A DNA stretch of 64,000 bases from Paracentrotus lividus (lineage: Eukaryota > Echinodermata > Echinoidea > Camarodonta > Echinidae), in assembly GCA_940671915.1 (NCBI GenBank), contig CALNVZ010000174.1:22676721-22740720 (forward strand). The letters run 5' to 3'. Under the pieces are notes generated by a model. That model did not search any database, had not been told where the DNA came from, and saw nothing but the letters and a program-made list of their open reading frames with translations. The translations under genes were made by a program, and so were the position numbers. Below, piece after piece: positions 50,583 to 63,201 of this stretch (the first letter of the stretch is position 1; each line of letters begins with the position of its first letter).

Positions 50583-53500
50583 ATGATGGCGGGAGCAACG
50601 GCCACCTGGTGCCTGAGAAAAGTCACAGGAGGTGACCAAAAATATGGCGTCATTCCTTTGAAAAATGGAGAAGAGGTAATGTATGAATACTATGTGATAA
50701 GGCCATTTAATTTTGTAGAATTTCAAGACGAAGAAGAAACCTTAACGTGATTGTCATGAATGTCAAACTGAAGTGGAGTGAGTGACTGATTGTGACAAGA
50801 TGACAAGAAGAATGCATTTCTTTTATTTTGTGACAGCCTAACTGATTCTGTGACTGTCTCTAGCTCTGTAGTGTGTGCTCAAGTGAATATATAAGCATGC
50901 TTTTTTATGCATGTATTGGGTGCATTCAAATAGCGTGCTTACTAAAATGCAGTGCGAATTCAAGAACCTGTGAACATTCTTTAAGGCCACTCAGGGCGAA
51001 AAATTAATCTCACGAAAATAACAGCGAATACAGTAATCCAAAAATAGATGTGAATTCTTCTTATCATCATCAATATTTGTTCTCTAAAATATTTTCTCAC
51101 ATATTGTGCTAAAAAAACTACAAAGACATTGCTTTTAAAGTTTTAGACAATTTCAAATGACTGGTAAAAATTGAGTGTCCGGACGGGTTGGATCCAACCC
51201 GTCCGGACAGACAACAACTGGGTATACTATTACTGGTAAAAGAGAAGTGAAGAAAGAAAAAAAAAAAGGATACATAATGAAGAGGAAAACACATTCAATG
51301 ATACCAAACTTTAACAGGTATGGAATGAAGCCCGGCAAGATAGTTCTTGGTAACTTGTAATATATCTTTAATGAAACTTGAAAAATGAAAAGAATGATGG
51401 ATTGATAGTCAGCTACTGTAAACTTGCATTTCTCTATAATGCTACCTATCATGTTCCTTTGTTTCTTCTTTTGTTTTTTAGATAACAGTTGGAAGAGGGA
51501 TGGATGTTAGCATTCAGTTGCTAGCCTCCCAGAACATTCTGTTTCTCTCAAGAAAACATTGTACTTTCAAACAAGTTGAAGATGGAAGTTGGATAGTCAT
51601 TGATAATAAGGTAAGGTATCTGTATTTGGTGGTATTACTATTGTCTTTGATATTTCATTTTGAAATGAAAGCATAGTGACCCTGTAGGATGAAGGGCTAC
51701 TAAACTTTTAATCTAGGGCCCAAACATTCTGCATTTTGCTGTGTATCAACCTCAATATTTCTTAGTAATGAACACAGCCATGCCTTTAAAGAGGATCTAC
51801 TGTACTGGAAAGTGGAACAACATAATTGTGAGGTTTCAAATTACTTTCATTTGTTTGAGGAGAATATGTTAAAATTGTCCATTCAAAAGGATTGGTCTAC
51901 AAATGCCCTCATCTAGTCGTATTAAGACAACAAAAAAAAACCAGTTGAAATGTTCAGGCTGAACATTTTGTGTAGTCATGTACATTTTCTGTGTGTAGTG
52001 CATGTGAATTTGAGAAGAATGGAGTTCAATTCCTTGTCAACTTCTGGGATTAAAAAACCTTGCAACACATCATATCTTTCCCATGACCACAACAGTAATT
52101 TTTCGGTTATTTAATATACATTGTATTGTAGTATAAAAATGTAAGCAAGCTGTAAGTCTAATGATGAAAAACTGTTAGATATGTGTATGAAGAGTTGTTT
52201 ATTTTATGTTCCAGAGTGTCAATGGTGTGCATATCAATGACAAGCGGATAGCCCCCATGGAGCCTGCACCTCTGAAGAATGGAGACAAACTAGAACTGGG
52301 TCAAGCTAACAAAGGACAGATGAATGAGTTTATCTTCACTGTCTGTTGCGCAGGACATTCAGCAGAGGAAGTAGACAAGCTGCTAAGAGCTTGGAGGAGG
52401 AGGGCAGAGAAAATCAAACTCAAGTTAGCAACCAAATCATCCACATGCATGGACAGTGAAAACAGTGTGAAGACAGACTCACAGGCGGGAAGTTTAGACA
52501 GGTTATCTTCGGGTGAGAGAAAACGGAAAGAGAGAGATGATCAGAGTGCCGGTAGTAATGCATCGAATGAACCCTCCACTTCTTCCGGTGTGAAAAGGAC
52601 TAGACTATCTGAAGAGGGTGATCATAAGAACACAGGATTCAGGCAGCTCATGGAGCAAGTGGGCTCTAACATGACTGCTGAGGAATTAAAGGCAATTACG
52701 GAACTTTTAGCTGATAAGAAAGGAGAGAACAAGGGGGAGAGTGTCCTTGAAAGACTGAAATCAACGGTGAAGAAGCAGGAGGAGACGGAAGAGAAGAATG
52801 CCCAGCTTGAGGTGGAGTATAAGACCAGGGTGGAGGAGAAGGAAGAGGAGCTGAGACAAAAGGACAAGGAGCTCCTGGAACAGAAGAGGCTCCAGGAGGA
52901 GGCTGTAGAAATGCAGAAGAGACTCTTGAAAGAGAAAGAGGAAGCATTGGTGAAGATGAAACAGGAGATGGAGGAGGTTTTGGAGAAGCAGGTCAAGGAG
53001 AAAGAAACTGCTCTTATGGAACAGCTCAAACAACAGAGAGAAGAACTGCGACATGAAAAAGAGAAGGTGAGTTTATAATTGACTGAGTGGTGTTCGAATG
53101 GAATCTCAATTTTTTAAACAGGCCGGTGTTGCAATCGCTTGGCTTATTTGAATTATTTTAGGCTTTCTCAAAGATTAATCACAAGTTGTTTTTGTTTTTT
53201 CTGCTGTTTGTAATTGCAGTCTTTGATTGAAGAAGGTTAATCATGAAAGTGATCATTTTTACAGCATTGTGTCAAATGTCTCTAGACGTTGTCTATCACA
53301 ATGACATTTGAGATAATTTACTGTATTATATTAAAAACAGTCAATTACTCTATTTTGTGTCATTTTACTGTGAAGAAAGGTTGCTCTCAAGATGAATGTG
53401 ATGCAGAAATGGTCCTTATGTGTTAATTCGCATATACCAACGAAGCACATATGACTTATATAAATATACATAACTTATCCAGATAGAAGAACAATAAAGT

Positions 53501-56500
53501 TATGATTAAGTCATAGACTTCACAAATTGACATCATGTTAATGATAAGACCGTCATACTTTGTCTAATAATGCACTTATATTCGCATGATGGCAGGTGGT
53601 TTTCCAACACCAGGCAGTTTGGAATATTTTTTACACCACTTGCTGTACACAATTCATAATCACCCACTTTTCTAAATCTATTCTATCTCGGGGTGCGATC
53701 CTCAGAAGTTCAGTCTTTCTGCAGCACAGAAATCATCAGACCCATTGGAACAATTTTTCCATCATTTGCCTTACAGAATTCATATTCACCCAATTTGATA
53801 AAATCCTGTATCAATGTGATTCAATCTCTCTATCCCTCTCCCAGCTTGATAATAGTCTTCAGGAGTTCAAAAATGGATTACCTTTTTTCAATACACTCTG
53901 TATATGATTATCCTTCTCTCAGGTTGATAACAGTCTTCAGGAGTTCAGCAAGCAGTTGGCGGAGAAAGACCGAAGTATGAAGGAAGAACAGGAGGAGATG
54001 CAGAGGAAGTTGGAGGAGGCCATCAGGGAGAAAGAAGCTCAGATGTTAGCTCAGTTAGATGCAGAGAAACAAGCCTTGGTCGATGAGAAACAGAAGGTAT
54101 GAACAGTGTGTGCTTGCATGTATCCTCCTTTCAATACACTGCAGGTTAAAGTCAGTGAGGCTTGGGTTTTCCCAGGGACTGAATCAAAATTTACTGACTC
54201 CAGACTTTGTGAAAGCACTGGAAGTACCTTCAATTTCTTGAATTTCTTTCCTGGCAGCGGTGATAAAACATCGAGATGATGGACAACACATGGGTGAGCA
54301 TTTATGGTGTCAAATTAACCATGGAAGCCCAAGACTCAAACTGTTTAAAGGGATGCAGTGACATTGAATGATGTTCAAATTGCAAATTATTGGATTTAGC
54401 TCATTTTGCCAACATGATTGTGAATACATGGGTCAGTCTGGTATTCCTTAAAAATTGCAGTCTCCTTGCTTGCTCTACTTTTGAAATATCTATGATTTTA
54501 TACTTGAATTTTCAAACCCATTCCGGGATGCGTTTAAACGTTGTCACCACATTTCCTGTCGTGAAGTCCTTGTGCCTACCGGGCTGCTAAGCTTGCAACG
54601 GAGTGGTATGATAATCATGTGCAGCCGTATCCTTAGTCTCGTTTTATCCCGATCCTAGCAGAATCTCTGTCCAGAATTTGACAAAGATTCTGCTACAACT
54701 TAATTTTACTCTCGGCTCTCTTTTATGGGATAAGCAGTTTCAGCAGTTCCCCCATTTTTTTTTTTTGTGTGTGTTAAAAATTGAATAAGAAACAAATTTT
54801 ATTTTGACCATCATTATAGAGTAAAATTATTGAAGCATTTGTTATTATTTCTAGGTTGAAGAAAAGCTTCACACAGCCTTGGAGAAAGACAAAGGATTGG
54901 AGGAAGAGAAACAGAGACTGGATGAAATCATTCAACAAAAAGAAAAAGAAAAGACAGACATGGAAGATGAGGTAACATTTAGTGTTAAAGAGAATGTAGT
55001 GTAGTGGGAAAGATAAAGAAAATTATTGTGAGCTTGCCCAATATTTTAATGCTATTCAGGGAAAATATCATAGTAAAAAGGTCCACTTTAAAGGATTGCT
55101 CTTCAGTTGCCTTTAATAGTCAAAATATGACCCAAAATGTACCCAAAACAGCTGTTGCCCTATCCATGCATTTTTGTGTCAGTGCAGAATTGGGTTAATT
55201 TCTTATCATTTTGGAAATTACAAAATCTCAGAGCACACAGAGTGCTTAGTTGAACTGTTATCAACCCTTCGAAAGCACTTTTAGACAGTATCTTCCATAT
55301 TTCACTCTTGATCAGAACAAAAATTTCACTTTAACTCTATGAATGCCAAATGATCATATTTAAAGAAATATTTTGATTGTGCAAAAAGTCATTGATGGCA
55401 GAGTGTTTCTCCTTTACTAAATTTGTTAACATATCTGAATGAAAAATACAGTCTTTATTAGTATTTAGACTTTCCCCTCTCTTAGTCTGTCTCTATCTTG
55501 AGCTGAAAGTGCTATTTTTTTTAAACAGACACAGTCTAGCTTACATTTAATGAGAAGATGAGGAAGTCACTTGAAAAGAGAAAGCTGGCACAGAACACCA
55601 TCTTTAAAGTCGAAAGTTTTAACATTAATGTTGAAATACCTAAATGCGTCAGCATTCTATCTCGCCTAAATTATGTTCATTGCTGTATATATTATTGTGA
55701 AAGATGTTGATTATTGTGGCAATGAAATGAAAAATCTGTTCATCAGTATTGTCATAAAGTGGTCCAACTTTAAAACGACGTTTTGACTGCATGCTGCTAG
55801 CTATGAAACTCGATACATGTTCAAGTTTAACCACTTTGTGAGACAAATGATTAACTGACACCTGTGCTGTAAATATTGTCCTTGGTTTCTTGGCACACCT
55901 CATAAGGCACTGTATGGGTGAAGCTATTTTAGAATATTGACAAAATTGTTTTGTACTAGAACAAATTTATCCAACATTACAGGGTACAATTTTTTTCAGT
56001 GCCCAGACAAGTAATGCTTATGCTACAGTCACACAGACACTTACGTATAGATACGTCTGTGTTGTTTCAATCTTATTTCATCTTCTATTCTATAATTTCT
56101 TATGTATTTCTTTGTTTTATTGGATGAACGAAATTTTCACTATTTCCACTGCTGACTATGATGGGAAGGCATCCGTGGGGATCCGCAAAAAAAGAAAATA
56201 ATTTTTGGACGCAACTGGACGTAACTATACGTAAGTGTCTGTGTGACTGTAGCATTAGAGAGGTCAATAATGTGCTTGTTCAACAAAATTGCGAGTATAA
56301 CCATTCATGATTTGTCTTAATTTTATAGATGGTAGCTAGTCGTTTGGAAAGAGAGCAAGAGGAGAGAATTAAGATAGAGAATGCCAAACAATCTGCTCTT
56401 GAAGACTTTACCAATGTTATGGAGAATGAGTTACAATGCAGCATTTGTTCTGAACTCTTCATTCAGGTAGGAACATGTATAACGACAGTCGACCTTGTCA

Positions 56501-58208
56501 AAGTCAAACTTGTATTCCAGTCAAAGGCCCTTTTCAATTCATCTTCTGTGTATATTCTATTGTTTTATCCCTTCATAAGTCAAATTTTGCCGGAAGTCAA
56601 AGTTTTCTTTCAGTCCCAACAAATATGAATTGGGCAAGGTTGACAGTGGATTGGATTTACTATTAATAAAGTGGCTGTTTATCTTGCTTTTCCACCCGTT
56701 TATTATAGTTTATTACATTTATTGACATATTTTTTTTAAAACTTGGCATGGTCTAATCGCCCTGATTCCTTACAATGGATTAATTATTTCCTTTGTGGAT
56801 TTTTAAAGAACAAATTGCTAATCTGAGCTGTGAATGTACATCATACTTGACTTTACTTTGCGTCTCATGGGTCAAAGGCAGTTGCTTTGTTTTAATGAAT
56901 AGTGGCATTTTGAGTGTGTTCATAAGGTCTCACAAACTTATTTGTAATTAACTTCACGCAGCTAAAATATGGATGCTTGAAGAAACGAAGAAAAAAAAAA
57001 GCAAGCAATAATTTCTGCACTTTTTTTTTCCTCCATCTAAATTTTTTACCATATGGATACTAATGTGATTGGCATCTTTGATTACTTTTTAGTATTTTGA
57101 CTTTTTAAAGAGAGCTTTTTTGGAAGCTGTTTTTATTCTTCATTCAATTAAAGATTTAAAGTTTATCAGCGAGAGCATTTTACTTTGATTCCTTGCAGGC
57201 CACAACCCTCAACTGCTCCCACTCGTTTTGTGCATTCTGCATTCATACATGGTTTAAGCGCAAGAACGAGTGTCCAAACTGCCGGGTGAAGACTACCTCA
57301 CACAGCCGCTCAATTGTCCTTGACAACTACATTGATAAGATGATTGAGAAACTGGGAGATGAGGCTAAACAGAGACGGAAAGAGGTCGTAGAGGAGAGGA
57401 AGGGTGAATGAATTTTAACTCATATTGGGGCCATGTTTTATAAAACCTGCTATTGAACATAAATAGTGTAATTAGGAATTTCAAATTTCTAACATTCACT
57501 TGTAATGTAGTTTTGGTCTCTTGTACGTCATAAAGGGTATGAATAAAATCAATTTTGAAATAGTATTTTGAGGAAATAATACTAGCATGTCTGCGCCTGA
57601 CAAGTGACCAGTTGGAATAGTTTCCGGGGAATAGAGCTTGTGTACTCTAATTGTGAGATCATGTAATTATTCAATATACTGTAAGCACTTTTGTCATAAC
57701 AGGATAAGGGGGCTTTATAAGAAACTGGTGTTATTATTGTCACTAGGAACAAGTATGATGATGACAATTTAAATATATTGTGTATTGACCAAGCGATTTC
57801 AGACAGCTGTCATCTAGCTACCATGGTGCAATCGCCTGTTTATGACCCAAGTAGTGTCGTTAGGTAATACAAAAAGGAAACTCCATTCTAATATCAGTGA
57901 GGGTAAGAGCTATGTCGGGATCTCTGACCAACCATTTCTTTTGCACCATGTTGCTTCTAGTGCAAGATCCAAGTTATAGCACCAAACCCAATTCTGGTAT
58001 AACTGCCATCAATGCTGCACCTGTGGTTATATCAGATGAAGATGAGGAGGAGGAGGAGGAGGAGGATGAAGAAGCCGCATTCTTAGCGAGAGCAGAATTT
58101 TTCCACAGATGGGATCGTTTTGGTCGCCATCTTCAACGTGGTGAAGACATCGATGATTATAACGACTCAGAAAACTCTGACAACTCGGAAAATGAGGATG
58201 ACTACTAG
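50583..58208 (+). CDS. RNF8: E3 ubiquitin ligase RNF8 (FHA, coiled coil, RING)
   Basis: RNF8 reads phospho-threonine on MDC1 at DNA breaks and builds ubiquitin chains with UBC13. Exons: 50583-50675, 51482-51610, 52215-53066, 53923-54096, 54855-54971, 56329-56466, 57199-57403, 57961-58208; all in frame, 651 residues. FHA domain, about residues 20-125: GRGMDVSIQLL, the phosphate-binding loop LSRKHC, then SVNGVHIN. Residues 150-230 are Ser-rich and probably disordered. A long Glu/Lys/Gln coiled coil follows to about 480, longer than in the human protein. C3HC4 RING: C492, C495, C507, H509, C512, C515, C526, C529, all eight ligands present. If the 57403 donor is not used, translation reads GE and stops at 57411 (571 residues), as in vertebrates. 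The last exon has an alternative copy at 58726. Confidence 0.93.
51176..51209. repeat. Perfect 34-bp palindrome in RNF8 intron 1
   Basis: Each 17-bp arm (TGTCCGGACGGGTTGGA) is exactly mirrored around GGATCC. GC-rich in an AT-rich intron. Confidence 0.95.
53845..53875 (+). pseudogene. Decoy copy of the start of RNF8 exon 4, 78 bp upstream
   Basis: CTCCCAG then CTTGATAATAGTCTTCAGGA repeats the true CTCTCAG then GTTGATAACAGTCTTCAGGA at 53923. It has its own good acceptor. Using it would read LDNSLQEFKNGLP and hit a stop near 53905. Confidence 0.8.
56020..56255. mobile_element. 236-bp MITE (ATGCTACAGTCACACAGACA ends)
   Basis: About 31 bp of inverted ends, GCTACAGTCACACAGACACT and ACGTATAG, mirrored at the right. 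It lies only about 75 bp before the RNF8 exon at 56329. Confidence 0.85.
57961..58208 (+). CDS. RNF8: RNF8 last exon, copy a (acidic tail with SIM-like motif)
   Basis: The acceptor TTGCTTCTAG joins in phase 1 to the donor at 57403. It encodes about 81 residues: QDPSYSTKPNSG, then AAPVVISDEDEEE, a hydrophobic VVIS core followed by an acidic run, matching the consensus of SUMO-interaction motifs. The tail then has aromatic/basic FFHRWDRFGRHLQRG and an Asp/Asn/Glu-rich end. The stop at 58206 is the only one in frame. Function is inferred from motif form only. Confidence 0.7.
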
Positions 58209-58256
58209 ATGAACTGATCTCAATCTTCCATTGAAAATGCTTCTTGTTTCATGGTA

Positions 58257-58629
58257 CAGTCCACTCCTGTTATAACAAGGTGTTCAGTACCAAGCCAGAT
58301 ACCTTGTTTTAGCGAAATCTTGTTTACTGAACACGTAGGTTTGTACTTGTTTGAAATAAAGACCGTTAAAATTGCCTTGTTTTAAGTAACATACAGTATG
58401 AGCCAATATTTTTTGCGATTTTAGACATGTCAAGGAAAATCACAAGTGGATAATTTCACAATTTTTTGTGATTTTTTGTTTTTCTTCATTAGTATTAGTA
58501 GCCTTATATTGAAGTGGAAATTTTTGCCAGGATGGACCCGCAAAATTTATGAAAATTAGACCATGGCGAAGGTAAAAATGTATACAGTAATCTCATTGTA
58601 TCCAAGCTTGTTATACCGGGATTGGACTG
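58257..58629. mobile_element. Mariner-type MITE between the two RNF8 last exons
   Basis: Ends CAGTCCACTCCTGTTATAAC and the complement of GTTATACCGGGATTGGACTG, flanked by TA. It contains a second element (58392-58588). Its AATAAA near 58352 could serve as the polyadenylation signal for transcripts ending in copy a. Confidence 0.8.
58392..58588. mobile_element. Nested copy of the 7158-7360 family
   Basis: Starts TACAGTATGAGCCAATATTT and ends TATACAGTA. It matches the complement of the AK7-intron element (TACTGTATAAGCCAATATTT) and sits inside the CAGTCCACTCC element. Confidence 0.7.
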
Positions 58630-58725
58630 TATTCATGAAAAGTGTATGGAATTTAACAATAGCTTTCCAATGATATCACGACCACTTACAACTCTTTTCT
58701 TTTGCTCCTGTTCCTTCTACATTAG

Positions 58726-58925
58726 GACAGGATCCAAATTATAGCATCAGACCTAAATCTGGTGTAACTACCATTAATGCTGCACCTGTGGTTATATCAG
58801 ATGAGGATGATGATGAAGAGGAGGAAGATGAGGAGGACTCCGATGACTATTATTATGGTCGACGACGGAATTATTATGATGACAGCGATGAAAATAACTC
58901 TGAAGAAGAAGAAGACTACTACTGA
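58726..58925 (+). CDS. RNF8: RNF8 last exon, copy b (tandem duplicate, alternative)
   Basis: The acceptor CTACATTAG joins in the same phase and gives 65 residues: GQDPNYSIRPKSG, then the conserved INAAPVVISDEDDDEEEE, then a divergent Tyr/Asp-rich end (YYYGRRRNYYDDSDE) and a stop at 58923. Similarity to copy a starts before the exon, in the pyrimidine tract, so acceptor and exon were duplicated together. Because each copy ends in a stop and neither has an internal donor, they are mutually exclusive terminal exons. Would make a 635-residue RNF8. Confidence 0.65.
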
Positions 58926-59370
58926 TCTTTCGTTTTACTTGGTCGTAATCTTCCCGCAGAATTTCTTTGATAATCATTATTACTGTTGGCATGTTACCTT
59001 TTAATGAATTCTATTAGAATATACCTGACCATTTTGCTAGCACTGTTTTTCATGGATAACTGTCCAAATTGCACAGGCTCATTTTTATACAATATAATTG
59101 TCCCATAACATCTTCCAGTCCAGATTTCAAACAATCGCACTTCAGAGACGTCGGAAAGCTTTGCGGAGACAAAAGATTGGATTGTGTGTTAACAATGGCT
59201 TGCCCCACCAATCCTTTGTCTCCTCATAGTCTTCTGATGCCTCTGGTGCACTTACCAGTATGTCTCTACATTTGTGTTCAGTAAACAGTATTTGTTTTAA
59301 CAAGGCAATTGGCTTGGTCCTGAGCTCCTTTGCCTTGAAGTGGACTGTACCTGAATAAATTTGATAATAT
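58926..59370 (+). other. RNF8 3' UTR (copy b) with polyadenylation signal
   Basis: After the copy b stop; AATAAA near 59354. It includes a fragment of the AGTGGACTGTA family near 59281-59350. Confidence 0.4.
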
Positions 59371-59659
59371 CTAGCAACATGCTTATGCCTACTAAATTCC
59401 TGCTGGTATGCCAGCTAAACTAGCAGCAAAATGTGTTACCTCATCTGCCACCTTCATGTACACAATTAACTGAGCTAGCCAACGAGTTTCTGAGGATTAT
59501 GGGAACATGTTTACATCATTACGCCATCTTACGATATTGCAATTGAGAAAATGGGACATGAAATAATTCCTGAATGGCTCATTCTGATGTCTGTAAAGCA
59601 ATATTTTCCCCCTGAACTGTTGCTATGGGGACAATATAAAGTTCTTCATACACATGAAG

Positions 59660-59758
59660 TACAATGCACTCCCATTATAGCAAGGTACTTAGGACCAACC
59701 CAAGTACGTGGTAACAAATTCTTGTATCGTTGCTCATTCCAACTGAAGTGGACTGTAC
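59660..59758. mobile_element. Short internal-deletion copy of the CAGTCCACT family
   Basis: TACAATGCACTCCCATTATA at the left and GAAGTGGACTGTA at the right. About 100 bp. Related to 58257-58629 and the fragment at 25020-25069. Confidence 0.6.
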
Positions 59759-60119
59759 ATTGTAACCTTGTGTAAACAAACTTCTCTGGATCAATTGTAA
59801 ACTGAGCTTGATTTAATGAGAGGTGTAGTCAAAGTGCCAACCATGGATTTGATGTATCCATTTGTCCAGGTATAAGTATATTTTGATACTCAGTAGATTG
59901 TAAATGGTATGGACTTGCTATCATGGAACTGATACTGCTTTCCATTCATAGTGGTGCGCCTTGAGCACTCTACAGAGTGGATACGTGCGCAATACAAATC
60001 ACATTATTATTATTATTATTATAGTGTTGAGGCTGAAGTTTAATTCATACTTTTCATAATACATGCGAGCAAGTTACACCCATATTGTGAAGCCATTCCT
60101 CCATGTTATTCCTACATAT

Positions 60120-60410
60120 GGCATCACACTGTCCCGAATTTGAGCAAAGATAGACACACGAAATCAATGTAAAATGTAAGGTTTCGTGCAAAGTCGGCCC
60201 CGAACTTTGTCAACAGCCAAACAATAGCCGAAACAAGAACAATGACTACAGAAGGTTACACGATGACACTCTAACAACACATTAAGGGTATACGAATGGC
60301 CAGATGATTTCACGATCAGAGCCAAATTCGAAATTTTCCATGATTGTGTGTCCATCTTTGCTCAACTCCGTGCGACGCCACCGTAACAAAGTGTGATACG
60401 GGCTTAAGAG
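60120..60410. repeat. Inverted-repeat element (TGAGCAAAGATAGACACAC)
   Basis: GAGCAAAGATAGACACACGA near 60141 is mirrored by TGTGTGTCCATCTTTGCTC near 60343, with weaker outer matches (ATCACACTGT / AGTGTGATA). Likely a MITE; no coding capacity. Confidence 0.6.
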
Positions 60411-61648
60411 ATTGGTCGAAAAAGTATACTCAAAACCGTGCATTCAGAACTGTATTTCTCTTTCAAAGTGATTACAAACCTCAATACAACACTACAGTTT
60501 TCCTGGGATCACACCTGTAGTTCTACTGCTTGATCCTTATTCTTCCCTGTGCTTGAGATTTATCGTTCAGATTAATATTTTTTAGTTTTTCAAATCTCTC
60601 TCGCAGTGTGTGCTATAGGGAAATGTAAGTTGTCGCCCACAAGGAAAATTAGGCATTTTATGATAAGGAACGTTGATGGTGCATGTATTATGAAACATAA
60701 GAATTATGTTGTCAATTATTTTTTTTGTTTTTTTTGTTGAAGGAGTGACAAGAGAAGAAACATCACCATTAAATTACATTATATGTACATGTACCCTCCT
60801 TCATGAGTTTGTGTGCATTGTCTGGTTTGAATGAAATGAACAAACAATAAGAAAATTATTTCCATGGATCTTTATTAGTCACCTTATGTTTATGAACAAA
60901 TTTGGTACTCTGTAACAACTAAGCATTATGGGTACAAACATCCTGCGTTTTTGCAAAAGACCAGCATTTCTTACTTAATTCATTGTTTTGCTTGCATACA
61001 CTTGCAACTTATAGATTCTACACTGAAATTCTGATAGAAAATCAGTATTTAATTTTATCCAGGCCATATTACATATATTTGTATTAAACAATATGCCGCA
61101 TGTAATGTTTATTAATAATTTTGTTGAAGACATGCATAGTGTTACATGTATATTTATTATTTATTATATATTTTTCTTTATATGCATATATCTTGTATTC
61201 AACAGTAATGGGTGAGATGAGGCTTTCGATATTTAGCTACATCGTCAGCTAGAATAAAATTGATTACTTACTTCGATCTCTACATTGCTAATTTTGAATG
61301 TATTTACCATTCATTTGGGCAAATTTGATTCACTAATGGCCTTAAATTTTAATTTTAAAAAAGGAGAACTTTTTATCGTTTGGCTGTCCACTTGTGTATT
61401 GACAGTGAGGGGCCTAAATGACCATTATAATGGCATTCCTTTTTGATATTTTTATTGAAATTTAACGGAAATCATGAAAAGAAAATCACATGATCCCACA
61501 CACACACACACACATGCCTAATATTCCATGCAAATAATTGGAGACTATATTTGATTAGATTTATGCTCTTTCCCCACTTCTGATGTATCCCTTTAATGAC
61601 ATTATTATAATCCCAGTACCCACGTTCATCATCCCCTCAATTCTGAAC

Positions 61649-61881
61649 TATAGACAAATTTGGGCTGCGTTTCATGAAGTGGGCCCTCTACGTAACCGTC
61701 GTATAGCTGGGGGGCTTCCAATGTACTACGCATGCGCCATGTGCGCGTATGTCTGTGCGTTTGTACATTTTCCTTTGTTATGCATACGTGCACACACAAG
61801 GAGCATGCGTAGTACATTGGAAGCCCCCCAGCAATGGCTGCCACCATTACAAAACATCACCCAAACCGAATTCGTCTATAG
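61649..61881. repeat. 233-bp fold-back element (GCTGGGGGGCTTCCAATGTA arms)
   Basis: CTATAGACAAATTTGGG at the left and its partial complement at the right. Inner arms GGGGGGCTTCCAATGTACTA plus CGCATGC are mirrored exactly. Open frames across it on both strands are explained by the palindrome. Confidence 0.8.
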
Positions 61882-62193
61882 GTACTTAGTAGTTTTTTTT
61901 CAGCATACATTGTACATTCTGATAATGACTATGAATTTCATATTAGTTCTTGCCAAGTATATTCTTGGGGTTTTTTTTTCAGCTATACAACTTTTCACTC
62001 ATTTTAATGTGTTAAAATCTTATCAATGTTAACATTTAAGAATGAATTAGAGTTATCTTTATTTTATAGCAAAAGAAATGGTGAATCCATGCACCATTGT
62101 TCATGCCTTGTTTTTTGAAAATCGTTTGCCAAATTGCCAATGTATGATCAGTACATATATGTATATGTGTATAAATGTGAATACTTATTTTGA

Positions 62194-63201
62194 AATAAAG
62201 ACATGCTACAAATAAGTAAGCTCATTTCTATTTATTTCACTTCTATTTATTTCACATTCAAAGTACTAATTTTGTAAGGATATAAACAAATATGTTTCTA
62301 TTATTACACGTTAGAAGTTTACAAAATCAAGAAAATTTAATACATGTTAGTTATTTTTCTGTTAATTTCTTAATTTTAATGTAGCTTTTATAATTAAAAA
62401 ATAATCCATATAACATTGTGATTAAACCGAATGACAAATGGATCACTAATTCACATTGCTTAATTGGCATCAAATGAAATTTGACCATGAATGGATCATC
62501 TTGTTATTAATATTTTCAATTCAAAAATAAAATTCTAATTATATTACTTTAAAAGTTTTCTGTCAAATAAAAACTCATAACGGAATAATACTGCAACAAT
62601 TCAAAATTCTAGGGATAAGTGGATAAATAGATATAAACATTGAGCATAAGTGTGCATTATAGACCTCATCATGTGAAGGAGAAAGATAGAGGCAGATTGA
62701 TAGATGGTACAAAAGTAAAGATCCAATTATATGTGGAAAAGAATGAATGAATGATGGAAAAATTTGACACTTCATTGATATATATTCAGTGTTGATAACC
62801 AGTTTCCTAGATACCAATTCCTCACATTTAAAAGTATGTCTTGGGGGGAAAGAGTTCTTGACTTGGAAGTTTATTGAGACTCAACGACCCACATGGGGTA
62901 TGGGAGTACAATACATAATGTACACTTATTCACTAAGAGAACTTGTATAATATAGTATAATATACTAAATAAATATAATAATAACAAAGTAGTAAACGTC
63001 ATGCTGTATATCCATGAATATAATGTTGGCTATTTCTAGCCAAAGTTAAAAGTACATGTAATACTAAATGTATCTGTTAATGGTGCTACATTAAAGAGTT
63101 CATTTAGTCTATACATATATTTATTTAGATTAAATGACAGTTCCACTTGTTGGATTGCAATACATAATAATACAAAGTAGTAAATGTCATGCTGTATATC
63201 C
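62194..63201. other. AT-rich non-coding sequence
   Basis: No supported gene. Contains AATAAA near 62193 and a duplicated segment (TACAAAGTAGTAAATGTCAT near 63170 and its near copy at 62985). A (CA)n run lies earlier at 61498-61513. Confidence 0.5.

Noticed and set aside
52622..53054. Three antisense open frames over RNF8 exon 3
   Set aside because: Shadows of the Glu/Lys-rich coiled-coil coding sequence read backwards as Ser/Leu/Phe.
53596..53907. Possible extra RNF8 exon
   Set aside because: Only the short decoy copy at 53845 resembles RNF8, and it meets a stop; the rest is intron.
61583..62032. 149-residue open frame on the plus strand
   Set aside because: Crosses a fold-back repeat; no domain, no splice support, no relative recognised.
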